NCBI GenBank assembly: GCA_015489035.1
Contig: WFMP01000023.1
Span: forward strand, 1 to 8,590
DNA length: 8,590 nt
DNA from: Candidatus Altimarinota bacterium
GTDB lineage: Bacteria; Patescibacteriota; Gracilibacteria; Absconditabacterales; Absconditicoccaceae
Direction: 5' to 3'
In this document: one piece after another, positions 1-6,503 of the stretch
How positions within the stretch are numbered: position 1 is the first letter of the stretch
Layout of the letters: every line of letters starts with the position of its first letter
Position numbers and translations under genes: made by a program
The notes under the pieces: model-generated
What the model was told of the DNA's origin: nothing
Seen by the model: the letters and a program-made list of their open reading frames with translations, nothing else
Databases searched by the model: none

Positions 1-120
1 CTTTTTAGCTATTTTAACAACTGATACAATTCAATCTTTTCTCAGCAATATACATTCTTTATTTATACTCTCTTTCTCATCAAAGAATACTATAGCCTAC
101 ATTAAAAATTTTATTCCTAA
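1..120. other. Non-coding AT-rich edge downstream of ssb
   Basis: This short stretch follows the stop codon of the minus-strand ssb gene. Reading both strands from every ATG gives only peptides of a few to about a dozen codons before a stop. I see no convincing hairpin followed by a T-run that would act as a terminator, and no RNA gene. It is reported as empty. Confidence 0.6.
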
Positions 121-639
121 TCAAAATGGAAATGGATTGTCCAGCTCATCTATCTCATTCATAATTTTTTCATCTGTAACAGCATTAGTGCTTGAAGCAG
201 TAGTCTGATATGTTTCTGGTTGAGTTTGAGCGTGCTCTTGTTGTGCATAAGTCTGACTTTGTTGTTGTGTCTGCATATTTTCAGCACTGTTTTGTTGTGC
301 GACAGTTTGGCTTCCCTTACTATCTAACATCTGCATTGTCTCTACAATTACACTGTGTTTAGAGCGTTTTTGACCGTTTTGATCATTCCACTGTTCAAAC
401 TGCAATCTATCCTCTACAAGTATTTTAGAACCCTTATGCAAATACTGATTTGCCACTTCTCCACTTCTACCAAAAAAAGTAATATCCACAAAACAGACCT
501 CCTCCTTTTGTTCACCTGTATTTGATTTAAACTTTCGGCTTGTAGCAATGGCACTTTTTGCAATAGCCATCCCAGCTTGTGTATATCTGATTTCTATATC
601 TCTGGTTAGGTTTCCCACTAATATGATTTTATTAAACAT
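121..639 (-). CDS. ssb: Single-stranded DNA-binding protein (accessory SSB)
   Basis: This 172-residue protein binds single-stranded DNA in the cytoplasm and recruits replication and repair partners through its C-terminal tip. The OB fold occupies about residues 1-107, with the family signatures ILVGNLTRD (6-14), GEQKEEVCFVDI (42-53), FGRSGEVANQYLHKGS (56-71) and FEQW (81-84). A glutamine-rich, disordered linker covers about 111-150 and ends in an acidic tip, DELDNPFPF, comparable to the canonical DDDIPF. The usual 'EGRL' after strand 4 is EDRL here. The start is supported by a strong AAGGGAG Shine-Dalgarno at 644-650, four bases before ATG. The wording is Campylobacterota-like. The lack of rpsF/rpsR neighbours suggests an accessory copy, as often carried on plasmids or integrative elements. 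It is divergent from the DarT1 toxin gene, whose substrate class is DNA, and shares a symmetrical control region with it. Identification is secure; the accessory status is inference. Confidence 0.95.
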   Translation of the reverse strand: MFNKIILVGNLTRDIEIRYTQAGMAIAKSAIATSRKFKSNTGEQKEEVCFVDITFFGRSGEVANQYLHKGSKILVEDRLQFEQWNDQNGQKRSKHSVIVETMQMLDSKGSQTVAQQNSAENMQTQQQSQTYAQQEHAQTQPETYQTTASSTNAVTDEKIMNEIDELDNPFPF

Positions 640-690
640 ATTACTCCCTTCTTCTATTAAAAACTATATCCAAACTTTACTGAAAAAAAT

Positions 691-705
691 AGACATATAT
701 TGTCT
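691..705. promoter_or_regulatory. Putative operator palindrome, ssb side
   Basis: AGACA-TATAT-TGTCT forms perfect 5-bp inverted arms around a 5-nt spacer, 51 nt upstream of the ssb start codon. Read on the minus strand it matches 13 of 15 positions of the palindrome at 840-854 in front of the toxin gene. Two near-identical dyads placed symmetrically before divergent genes suggest a shared dimeric regulator. Possible minus-strand -10 boxes downstream are TAAAGT (674-679) and TATAGT (663-668), both weak. No regulator gene is visible in the window. Confidence 0.5.
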
Positions 706-773
706 CTTAATAAATTATTCTACAGCATCGTTTAATAATTGAATTTTATATGATTTGTCTTATTTTGGCTTTT

Positions 774-796
774 GTGAAAAAATCCCAATATTTCAC
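774..796. repeat. Inverted repeat in the ssb-darT spacer
   Basis: GTGAAA (774-779) and TTTCAC (791-796) are perfect 6-bp inverted arms around 11 nt, midway between the two operator-like palindromes. It could be a third protein-binding site or a chance AT-rich dyad. There is no T-run for a terminator, and both flanking genes are transcribed away from it. Confidence 0.25.
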
Positions 797-839
797 CTAT
801 AAGCTACTAAATTAACTTCTTCTACAATTTATAATAAAT

Positions 840-854
840 AGACATTATATGTCC
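840..854. promoter_or_regulatory. Putative operator palindrome, darT side
   Basis: AGACA-TTATA-TGTCC is the partner of the dyad at 691-705, matching 13 of 15 positions when that one is read on the opposite strand. Its GACAT/ATGTC core is a perfect 5+3+5 palindrome. It ends 11 nt before a perfect TATAAT at 866-871, so it covers the place of the -35 element. A protein bound here would be expected to block the toxin-antitoxin promoter, as in autoregulated toxin-antitoxin operons. This is inference from position and symmetry. Confidence 0.5.
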
Positions 855-865
855 ATTAATCTAAT

Positions 866-871
866 TATAAT
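866..871 (+). promoter_or_regulatory. Probable -10 box of the darT1-darG1 promoter
   Basis: A perfect TATAAT lies 28 nt upstream of the preferred toxin start at 900, giving a leader of roughly 20 nt. No good TTGACA-like box sits 16-18 nt upstream. Housekeeping promoters in Campylobacterota are known to depend little on a -35 box, so its absence does not rule this out. A second TATAAT at 830-835 could serve as an alternative. The operator-like palindrome 840-854 lies between the two. Confidence 0.5.
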
Positions 872-887
872 TCTTGCATAAATGCAC

Positions 888-894
888 AAGGAAG
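888..894 (+). promoter_or_regulatory. Shine-Dalgarno that decides the darT1 start
   Basis: AAGGAAG is the only good ribosome-binding site near the toxin start. It lies inside the reading frame that would open at ATG 882. It is 2 nt from ATG 897 and 5 nt from ATG 900, so initiation at 900 fits best. No comparable site precedes 882. Confidence 0.6.
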
Positions 895-899
895 TTATG

Positions 900-1427
900 A
901 TGAACATTAAAGCGATACTGCAACACTATGGAATCAATTCGATTTGGCACTTTACAGATTTAAGCAATCTTGAATCTATTAAAAAACACGGGGTTTTATC
1001 ACTTCGTAATATTATAAACAGTAGGATAGATGTTGCTTGTTATGGTGCAAATGAATTAAGTCATAATTTAGATGTATCTAAAGGCTTAGATCAGTTTGTG
1101 CACCTTAGCTTTATTAAAGAGCATCCTATGCAATATGTAAAAACAAAAAGTGGAGAAATTCCAAACCCAGTTTGGTTAGAAATAGATGCTTCTGTATTGT
1201 TTAAAAATAGAAGTATCTTTTCAAAGCAAGTTGCTAACAAAAGTGGAGCAAAACTTTATGGTAATATTAATGACCTTGCAAAATATATTGATTTAGATGT
1301 TTTATGGAGTAGAACAGATTGGAGTAACCCTCAAATTCAACAAAGAAGAAAAGAAGCCAAATATGGAGAAATTATGATTCAAAATAAAATTAATATTCAA
1401 GACATTGTAGGAATTTATCGTGGCTAA
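900..1427 (+). CDS. darT1: DarT1-type DNA ADP-ribosyltransferase toxin
   Basis: The product (175 residues from ATG 900) belongs to the DarT family (DUF4433). These enzymes transfer ADP-ribose from NAD+ to bases of single-stranded DNA, blocking replication; DarT1 enzymes are reported to modify guanine. Visible family features are the N-terminal IWHFTDLSNLESIKKHG block (15-31), where the HFT motif helps hold NAD+, and RRKEAKYGEIMI (149-160), carrying the presumed catalytic Glu157 in the usual 'AxxxEIxV/I' setting. Pairing with a NADAR protein rather than a macrodomain protein places it in type 1. The frame also opens at 882 and 897, but the Shine-Dalgarno at 888-894 favours 900. The stop overlaps the antitoxin start by 8 nt, implying translational coupling. 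A TATAAT and an operator-like palindrome lie upstream. The active-site Glu is present, so the toxin looks intact. Family assignment is strong; base specificity is inferred from the partner. Confidence 0.92.
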   Translation: MNIKAILQHYGINSIWHFTDLSNLESIKKHGVLSLRNIINSRIDVACYGANELSHNLDVSKGLDQFVHLSFIKEHPMQYVKTKSGEIPNPVWLEIDASVLFKNRSIFSKQVANKSGAKLYGNINDLAKYIDLDVLWSRTDWSNPQIQQRRKEAKYGEIMIQNKINIQDIVGIYRG

Positions 1428-2097
1428 GAGACCTATATTTGTGCCAATAAATGATAAAAATGAATTATTTAAAGAAATAGAAATAGATTTTAAATATTAT
1501 AACGGTTTCGCAGTGTCTCAAAAATCTAAATGTATTACTTCTTTGCATGAAAGTGCCACAAAAGAAGGTTTTCAAAATGTACTTGAAGTATCTACAAAAT
1601 CAAGTGAAAAGCTTGGGCATAGACTAAGTGCATTCAATTTGATGTTGGAGACTAATGATTATGGAACTATTAGTATAGAGTCAGCTTTTCAAGGAAGTAA
1701 AGTATTTGAGAATGGAGGTCCTTATCATGATATATATAGAAAAGATTCCCTTAGTGCAAAAAGAGATGAAAGGATAAAAACTTCTGGAGGCTTGCAATAT
1801 TTTGAATTTGAGGGAGTTACTTGGGAACTTGAACCAAAAAGTGCTTTTTACGATTGGATATACATTAAAGCACTGCTCCCTCACATGGAGTATATAAAAG
1901 AAAATCTTACACGATATGATGCTTTTAGCGACATAGAGTTTAATCCGAAAAAGTCCATAAACTGTCAGGCAAGAACATGTGCAATTTTAGTTTCTCTCAT
2001 AAACTTGGGATTATTAGATAAAGCAATGAAAACTCCAGAATGTTTTAAAAACACTGTATATCGTACTACAGCCAAGCAAGGTGTTTTTGAGTTTTAG
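1420..2097 (+). CDS. darG1: DarG1-type NADAR antitoxin (DNA ADP-ribosylglycohydrolase)
   Basis: This 225-residue protein is a NADAR-fold (YbiA-like) antitoxin that removes ADP-ribose from DNA modified by the DarT1 toxin encoded just upstream. The key block is ISIESAFQGSKVF (84-96) with ENGGPYHDIY following (97-106); the Glu, Gln and Lys94 region forms the NADAR active site, in which a lysine is the catalytic residue in studied members. Further family blocks are LGHRLSAFN (65-73), EPKSAFYDWIYIKAL (138-152) and NCQARTCAILVSLINLG (181-197). Translation begins at a GTG, whose bases overlap the toxin stop in GTGGCTAA. An AGGA at 1409-1412, 7 nt upstream, supports this start. The rarer GTG plus overlap suggests that antitoxin output is tied to toxin translation. 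The NADAR domain spans nearly the whole protein, and there is no separate DNA-binding domain, so any autoregulator must be sought elsewhere. Identification is strong. Confidence 0.92.
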   Translation: MAKRPIFVPINDKNELFKEIEIDFKYYNGFAVSQKSKCITSLHESATKEGFQNVLEVSTKSSEKLGHRLSAFNLMLETNDYGTISIESAFQGSKVFENGGPYHDIYRKDSLSAKRDERIKTSGGLQYFEFEGVTWELEPKSAFYDWIYIKALLPHMEYIKENLTRYDAFSDIEFNPKKSINCQARTCAILVSLINLGLLDKAMKTPECFKNTVYRTTAKQGVFEF

Positions 2098-2132
2098 TAT
2101 AAAAATCTTTTGACTAAACAAACATCTTTATA

Positions 2133-4628
2133 TTAATTATATAAGTATTTTTGGATATCGGATTTTATTTTTTCATCTAAACTAAGTGGCTCAATTACTT
2201 TCAAATTTGGAAGCCATTTTTTGATTAGATCTTCAATCTCCAATTCTTGAGTCACTTGAAAAGAGATGAGTAGATTTCCATTACTGAGTTTTTCTTCAAT
2301 CTTTTGGGATGGAAGAAATTTTTTTGTTTCAAAAAAGTGGGCTTTTTTTTCATCAACTTCTACAAGAATTTTTATCATAGATTCTTTGTAATTTTCGGTA
2401 TATCTAGAAAAAGGGGTTTGAATATCGCTAACAAAGTTTTGAATGTCAATATTGTAATAAAATTTACTATCAGTCAATGTAATATTTGAAATTTTGCTAA
2501 TTCTAAACATTGAAAACTTATATTCATTATCTACTTCGCATGCTAAATAGTAGTTATCATTCATAAATAAAATTTTATATGGTTTTACATTAGATAGCAT
2601 TGTTTTTTTACCATGTATTTCATAAAAAAAGTTTATTTTTTTCATCTCTGATACAGCAGTTTTTAAAATATCCATTGTATTTGTTTCATCTTCTTCTGTA
2701 TCTAAATTAAGCTCATTTAAAAAAAATTCGTTGAATTGGCTATTAGTTGTAGTTAAATAAACTTGAAGATTAAATTTGCATCGTGTAATTGCTGTATATA
2801 TATGTTCTTCATCTTCATGTGGATAACCAGCCGTGATTAAAAATACTGTTTGAGATTCTGCACCTTTAAAGCTGTGAATTGTAGATAATTTGGTTTCTCC
2901 ACTATGAAAATAAAAATGTCTTTTTTTGTTTCTTCTAATTTGCTTGAGCTCATTATTTTCTTCTTCATCATAAGGATTCACGATATCTTCTTGCTTTACA
3001 ATTTTGCGGTACATTTCTTCTGTCTCAAATGTCGTTTTACATTTTTGTTTAAAATTTTTCCTCAAATAATATTCAACATTTCTTACAGCAAAGATTTTTG
3101 ATGATAAGATTACTACATCATCTGGATGGATACCATATTCTTTAATCTTCTTATGAATATCTTCTGCTATTTTATAATAAAGATTATCTTTTATATCATG
3201 AGTCAGGTCTTTTACATTAAATAAGCCTATATCCAAAAAGTTTTGTGTAGGTAACTTTTCGTTTTCATCAACCTCATATTTTCCTCTAAAAAATGCCTTT
3301 TGAAATTTTTTTGCTAACTGTAAAACTCTACCGCCATCACCTTGAAATCTTATAGATGTTTTTAACTCTTCCCATCTTCCAAAACCATTAGGGGTCTTTA
3401 TCCTTTTTGTATCTTTTTCAAGCTCTCTGTTATATATATTTTGTTTTTCATCTCCAAAAAGAACAATCTCACCATCTTTAGCTAAAAAATATTTTTTAAT
3501 TATCTTAATCCATACAGTTTTATAATCCTGTACTTCATCTATTAAAATAGTGTCATATTTTAGTAATTCATGCTCAAAGCCATCTAAAATATTTTCATTA
3601 TCATAATCAGAGAATGAGAAATTTTCTTTATTTGTATTTTTTATAGCAGTTTTCAAAAAAGCGTGATAGTTATCTATATAAAAGTAGCTCCATCCAAAAC
3701 CTTCTCTTACATCACTTATTTTATCATGTATGTAATTCAGCAATGTAAGGTTAAATGTTAAAATTAAAACTCTTTCTCCATGTCGTTTAAATGCATTTAC
3801 CGCCCGTTTTGCCAGTACAGTTGTTTTTCCTGACCCAGCTACACCTTTAATTTTCATCGCGCCATCAACTATACTTGTTGACAATCTGATTTGTTTTTTT
3901 GTATAAGAAATATCTCTTCCCTCTTCAATTGTATGACTAGGAGGCTGCAAAACTCTGTGAAATTCTCTATATATTTCATCTGTAAATAATTCACTATTCT
4001 GTTCTGGTGGCAAGAAAATATTATTCGAATAATCACTGATTAGTATTACTTGCTTGAAATCACGATCTATTTTGTTCTTTTGATTTTTCCAGTAATCCAA
4101 GCATTTATCATAGTTTGTTTCAGTAATGTTGTTTTGTTTAAATTGTTCATGACATTTATTTTCTTCGTTTTTGATTTGTAGCTTTGCAAATTCAGCAAGT
4201 TTGACTAAATCTTGTTTGCTTGCACCATGAAAATAAACATAAGGCTTGATTCTTCCATAAAACTTTTTGTTTTTCAACTTCTTTTCAAGTAACCCTTCTA
4301 TGTGGATATTGAAAAGTTGATCTTTATAGTAATACACTTGTTGAAATGGTGATCTAATTTTTGTTCCATCAGTTGATAATGACCACTGATTTTTAGCATT
4401 AATAATATAGGATGATAAATTCCAATCTTTCACTTCTATTACAGTGACTCCTCGACCTTTTCGCATGAGGATGATATCTGGTCTATCACCATTTAAAAAT
4501 GGTTGAAAATATAGTTCAACCTCATTTGGAAGATGGGTAATAAGATAGTTAATTAAAAACCATTCACCTTCTGTAGCTTTTTGTTTAAGTCGTTGAATAT
4601 TATCAAGTGTTGGAAAGATGATAGCCAT
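2133..4628 (-). CDS. NERD nuclease-like / SF1 helicase / WYL domain fusion
   Basis: This 831-residue cytoplasmic protein has three modules. Residues about 15-110 are a NERD (nuclease-related) domain with Glu22, RPDIILM (Asp51) and the VIEVKDW core (Glu65, Lys67), the restriction-like D...ExK pattern. About 242-630 is a UvrD-like SF1 helicase: YTKKQ (Q motif, 242-246), GVAGSGKTT (Walker A, 262-270), ILIDEVQDY (Walker B, 361-369), GDEKQNIY (III, 392-399), LKTSIRF (IV, 422-428), LSTIHSFKGAE (V, 581-591) and YTAITR (VI, 611-616). About 652-725 is a WYL domain, with YYL at 693-695 and FRISKI at 708-713, followed by a WCX-like extension (749-831). WYL domains bind nucleic-acid or nucleotide ligands in phage-defence regulators, so it probably gates the enzyme. 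No helix-turn-helix is visible, so it is not an ordinary WYL repressor. Start support is excellent: AGGAGGT at 4633-4639, four bases before ATG. It follows the membrane HEPN gene after 60 bp and may share its transcript. All key residues are present. The exact substrate is unknown. Confidence 0.92.
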   Translation of the reverse strand: MAIIFPTLDNIQRLKQKATEGEWFLINYLITHLPNEVELYFQPFLNGDRPDIILMRKGRGVTVIEVKDWNLSSYIINAKNQWSLSTDGTKIRSPFQQVYYYKDQLFNIHIEGLLEKKLKNKKFYGRIKPYVYFHGASKQDLVKLAEFAKLQIKNEENKCHEQFKQNNITETNYDKCLDYWKNQKNKIDRDFKQVILISDYSNNIFLPPEQNSELFTDEIYREFHRVLQPPSHTIEEGRDISYTKKQIRLSTSIVDGAMKIKGVAGSGKTTVLAKRAVNAFKRHGERVLILTFNLTLLNYIHDKISDVREGFGWSYFYIDNYHAFLKTAIKNTNKENFSFSDYDNENILDGFEHELLKYDTILIDEVQDYKTVWIKIIKKYFLAKDGEIVLFGDEKQNIYNRELEKDTKRIKTPNGFGRWEELKTSIRFQGDGGRVLQLAKKFQKAFFRGKYEVDENEKLPTQNFLDIGLFNVKDLTHDIKDNLYYKIAEDIHKKIKEYGIHPDDVVILSSKIFAVRNVEYYLRKNFKQKCKTTFETEEMYRKIVKQEDIVNPYDEEENNELKQIRRNKKRHFYFHSGETKLSTIHSFKGAESQTVFLITAGYPHEDEEHIYTAITRCKFNLQVYLTTTNSQFNEFFLNELNLDTEEDETNTMDILKTAVSEMKKINFFYEIHGKKTMLSNVKPYKILFMNDNYYLACEVDNEYKFSMFRISKISNITLTDSKFYYNIDIQNFVSDIQTPFSRYTENYKESMIKILVEVDEKKAHFFETKKFLPSQKIEEKLSNGNLLISFQVTQELEIEDLIKKWLPNLKVIEPLSLDEKIKSDIQKYLYN

Positions 4629-4688
4629 ATTGACCTCCTATAATGCTTTTTTTATTGTACCCATTATTTCAAAAGTTATACTAAAAAA

Positions 4689-6167
4689 CTAAAGTGGTGG
4701 TGACATATCAGTTTTTTCAAGGACAGATAAAAGTTTTTCCAGTAATTCTTTACTTGGATAAATCGCACCATGCACCCATTTGTTTCTAGCTTTTCTAATT
4801 TCATGATAAAGATTCTGTTCATTTTGAGATACCTTCTTTTCTTTACTTATAATATTTATTTTTTTAATCAATGTTTTATCTAAAACTTCTTCGAGTTCTT
4901 GTCCCTCAAATAACCTTTCCACCTCATTCTCAATATGTCGTTCAAATGCAATGAACGCTTGTGTTAATGTAAAAGGAAGATTATTTTCAATTAATGAAAC
5001 TGTTGTTTCTATTTGTTTTCTACGAGACCATGTAGGTTCATGCCGCCATAATTGTTTAACTGCTTTACTTTCAAGTGTCATTTTACGATATTCAGCATCT
5101 CTCTTATCAATATTTAATTTTACTCTATTTTTATCCATCAATTCTTCCAACATTTCACTTCTCATTTCTAATGAAATAATTTCATCTTTTAGTTTTATTG
5201 ATGCTCCATGTAGCTGAGTTTGGCGAACAGTTTTTTTTCGTATACCTTCAAGAGCTAGTTTACTTTGTGATCTATCCATAGATCCTGAAGTGAGCTTTAA
5301 TTCTTCTAATCGTATGTCTTCTTCTAGTATGTAAATCTTATCTTTTAATGTATTATACGCATTTTCTTCATTAATAATTTTAGCTTTAATATTATTGGCT
5401 TCACTGATTAATTCTCTATATTTTTTAGAATTTTGTCGCTCTCTGGATTTAAAAAATAACCATAGAAAAAATGATGCAAGAAGAATAACATATATACTAT
5501 ATTTTGTATGACGCCACTTACTATTAAAACTAGTTGTCTGGATATATCTTTTTGTGATAAAAAAATAAAAATGTTGCCAGGCAGAATCGCCATAGTAATA
5601 TCTTTTCTTTGCAATAATCCATTTATGAGTATTTTTTCTTTTTTGTATTAAATACGCATTATACCGAGGATCGTATAGGCCTAATTCTTTTGTTGAGTAC
5701 TCCACTCGTGTAATAATTTGGCCTGATTGTTTAATTTTTATTGTAGTATTAGTCTTTTTTAAAATATCTTCTATTGCATCGGGATTTGGAAAAAGTTTGC
5801 ATAAGAATGGTTTATTTCTAGGACTTTTTCCATTTTCAACACATTTTTTTGGTGTTATCATAGCGATTTGAAACAACGCTTGTCTTGACTTATTTTTTGT
5901 GTGGTATGGCCGAATCGTTAGAGCATCTGCAATTTTGATAAATTTTCTTGTATTTAATAATGCTACATACATTAATTTACTAAAAACTTTAAAATCATTT
6001 TTTTCAACTGTACTAAGTGTCTTATCTCTTGAATACATATATGCAATATTGATTAAAAGAATAATTGCTAATGTTATGAACATCCAAATAATATCAAATC
6101 TATACTTTTTTAACCAGCTAAAATATTTGTTTTCTGCAAATTGTATTTTATCTGAATCTACTATCAT
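4689..6167 (-). CDS. Two-span membrane protein with coiled coil and C-terminal HEPN-like domain
   Basis: I do not recognise a named family for this 492-residue protein. Two hydrophobic segments, about 24-44 and 223-239, are flanked by positive residues (Lys20/Lys21; KSRERQNSKK after the second). This predicts a cytoplasmic N terminus, a periplasmic domain of about 175 residues (45-222, with Cys109 and Cys123 able to form a disulfide) and a cytoplasmic C terminus. Residues about 245-370 are charged and helical, probably a coiled coil. The last 100 residues are helical and contain ARNKWVHG (460-467). Arg461-Asn-x3-His466 matches the RNxxxH motif of HEPN ribonucleases. A plausible reading is a membrane sensor whose cytoplasmic tail is an RNase or a HEPN scaffold. 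An AGGAT Shine-Dalgarno lies 7-8 nt before ATG, and a promoter-like pair is at 6242-6268. It precedes the nuclease-helicase gene by 60 bp on the same strand. Topology is well supported; HEPN catalysis is inferred from one motif. Confidence 0.75.
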   Translation of the reverse strand: MIVDSDKIQFAENKYFSWLKKYRFDIIWMFITLAIILLINIAYMYSRDKTLSTVEKNDFKVFSKLMYVALLNTRKFIKIADALTIRPYHTKNKSRQALFQIAMITPKKCVENGKSPRNKPFLCKLFPNPDAIEDILKKTNTTIKIKQSGQIITRVEYSTKELGLYDPRYNAYLIQKRKNTHKWIIAKKRYYYGDSAWQHFYFFITKRYIQTTSFNSKWRHTKYSIYVILLASFFLWLFFKSRERQNSKKYRELISEANNIKAKIINEENAYNTLKDKIYILEEDIRLEELKLTSGSMDRSQSKLALEGIRKKTVRQTQLHGASIKLKDEIISLEMRSEMLEELMDKNRVKLNIDKRDAEYRKMTLESKAVKQLWRHEPTWSRRKQIETTVSLIENNLPFTLTQAFIAFERHIENEVERLFEGQELEEVLDKTLIKKINIISKEKKVSQNEQNLYHEIRKARNKWVHGAIYPSKELLEKLLSVLEKTDMSPPL

Positions 6168-6212
6168 AAATTTATCCTATATTTTCTAATATGTATCTCG
6201 TTTAGTACAATG

Positions 6213-6252
6213 TCAGATAAATGAAGCTAATTAATCTTTACATTATATCTGA
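6213..6252 (-). promoter_or_regulatory. Inverted repeat spanning the expected start of transcription
   Basis: TCAGATAAATG (6213-6223) and CATTATATCTGA (6241-6252) pair over 11 bp with a single bulged base, around a 17-nt loop. The right arm contains the -10 box of the membrane HEPN gene, and the loop contains the expected transcription start near 6235. As DNA it could be an operator covering the promoter. As RNA only the left arm would be transcribed, so a mature hairpin is less likely. The TCAGATA/TATCTGA core is perfect over 7 bp. Confidence 0.35.
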
Positions 6253-6268
6253 TTCACAATAAAATCAA
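6242..6268 (-). promoter_or_regulatory. Probable promoter of the membrane HEPN gene
   Basis: On the minus strand a perfect TATAAT lies at 6242-6247 and a TTGATT -35-like hexamer at 6263-6268. The 15-nt spacing is shorter than the usual 16-18. The predicted leader is about 65-70 nt. This would give the membrane HEPN gene, and perhaps the nuclease-helicase gene after it, a start of its own, independent of the receiver-HEPN operon. Confidence 0.45.
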
Positions 6269-6464
6269 GTAATTGTACATCTTCTGACAAATTTTGTTTT
6301 TATAAAATTTCAGTTTATTACTTTAAGCTGATTGTCAGTGCAAGCACTTAAATTCACTAATTAGCTCTTATCTAATAAGAAGTCTATCCGTTGTAGGATA
6401 ATAGATTTGAGATATTATGGGTATACAATAGATATTTAATATTCAAATATATTATAAATTAATC

Positions 6465-6503
6465 AAGAAATATTTCTTAAGTTGTTCTCAATCGCCACAA
6501 CTT
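6465..6503 (-). terminator. Tandem hairpins just after the receiver-HEPN gene
   Basis: Four bases after the TAG stop on the minus strand come AAGTTGT and ACAACTT (6503-6497 and 6485-6479), a 7-bp stem with an 11-nt loop. The perfect 14-nt palindrome AAGAAATATTTCTT (6478-6465) adjoins it directly. The position suits a 3'-end structure for the upstream operon. There is no run of Us after either stem, so an intrinsic terminator is doubtful; it could instead protect the mRNA end. Confidence 0.3.

Noticed and set aside
548..742. Plus-strand 64-codon frame overlapping the start of ssb
   Set aside because: It lies antisense to a secure gene, has no ribosome-binding site, and its hydrophobic translation is typical of an AT-rich antisense shadow.
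1420..2097. Antitoxin as a macrodomain DarG (DarTG2 type)
   Set aside because: The ESAFQGSK and QARTCAILVSLINLG blocks are NADAR features, and no macrodomain GxG-type ADP-ribose loop is seen.
2098..2132. TATAAA / TTTATA arms between the convergent darG1 and nuclease-helicase genes, possible two-way terminator
   Set aside because: Only a 6-bp all-A/T stem with a 23-nt loop, expected by chance in such DNA.
4640..4688. Promoter directly before the nuclease-helicase gene (TTGAAA with TACAAT)
   Set aside because: The two boxes are only 7 nt apart, so they cannot form one promoter, and no -35 lies at the right distance from TACAAT. An unusual -10-only promoter is not excluded.
4683..4717. AAAAAACT / AGTTTTTT 8-bp inverted repeat around the stop codon of the membrane HEPN gene, with a T-run on the minus strand
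   Set aside because: The stem is almost pure A-T with a single G-C pair and a 19-nt loop, and it overlaps coding sequence. It is too weak to call a terminator, and the 60-bp gap to the next gene still allows read-through.
5408..5614. Minus-strand 68-codon frame inside the membrane HEPN gene
   Set aside because: It is another frame of a well-supported longer gene; its composition reflects the second transmembrane segment read out of frame.
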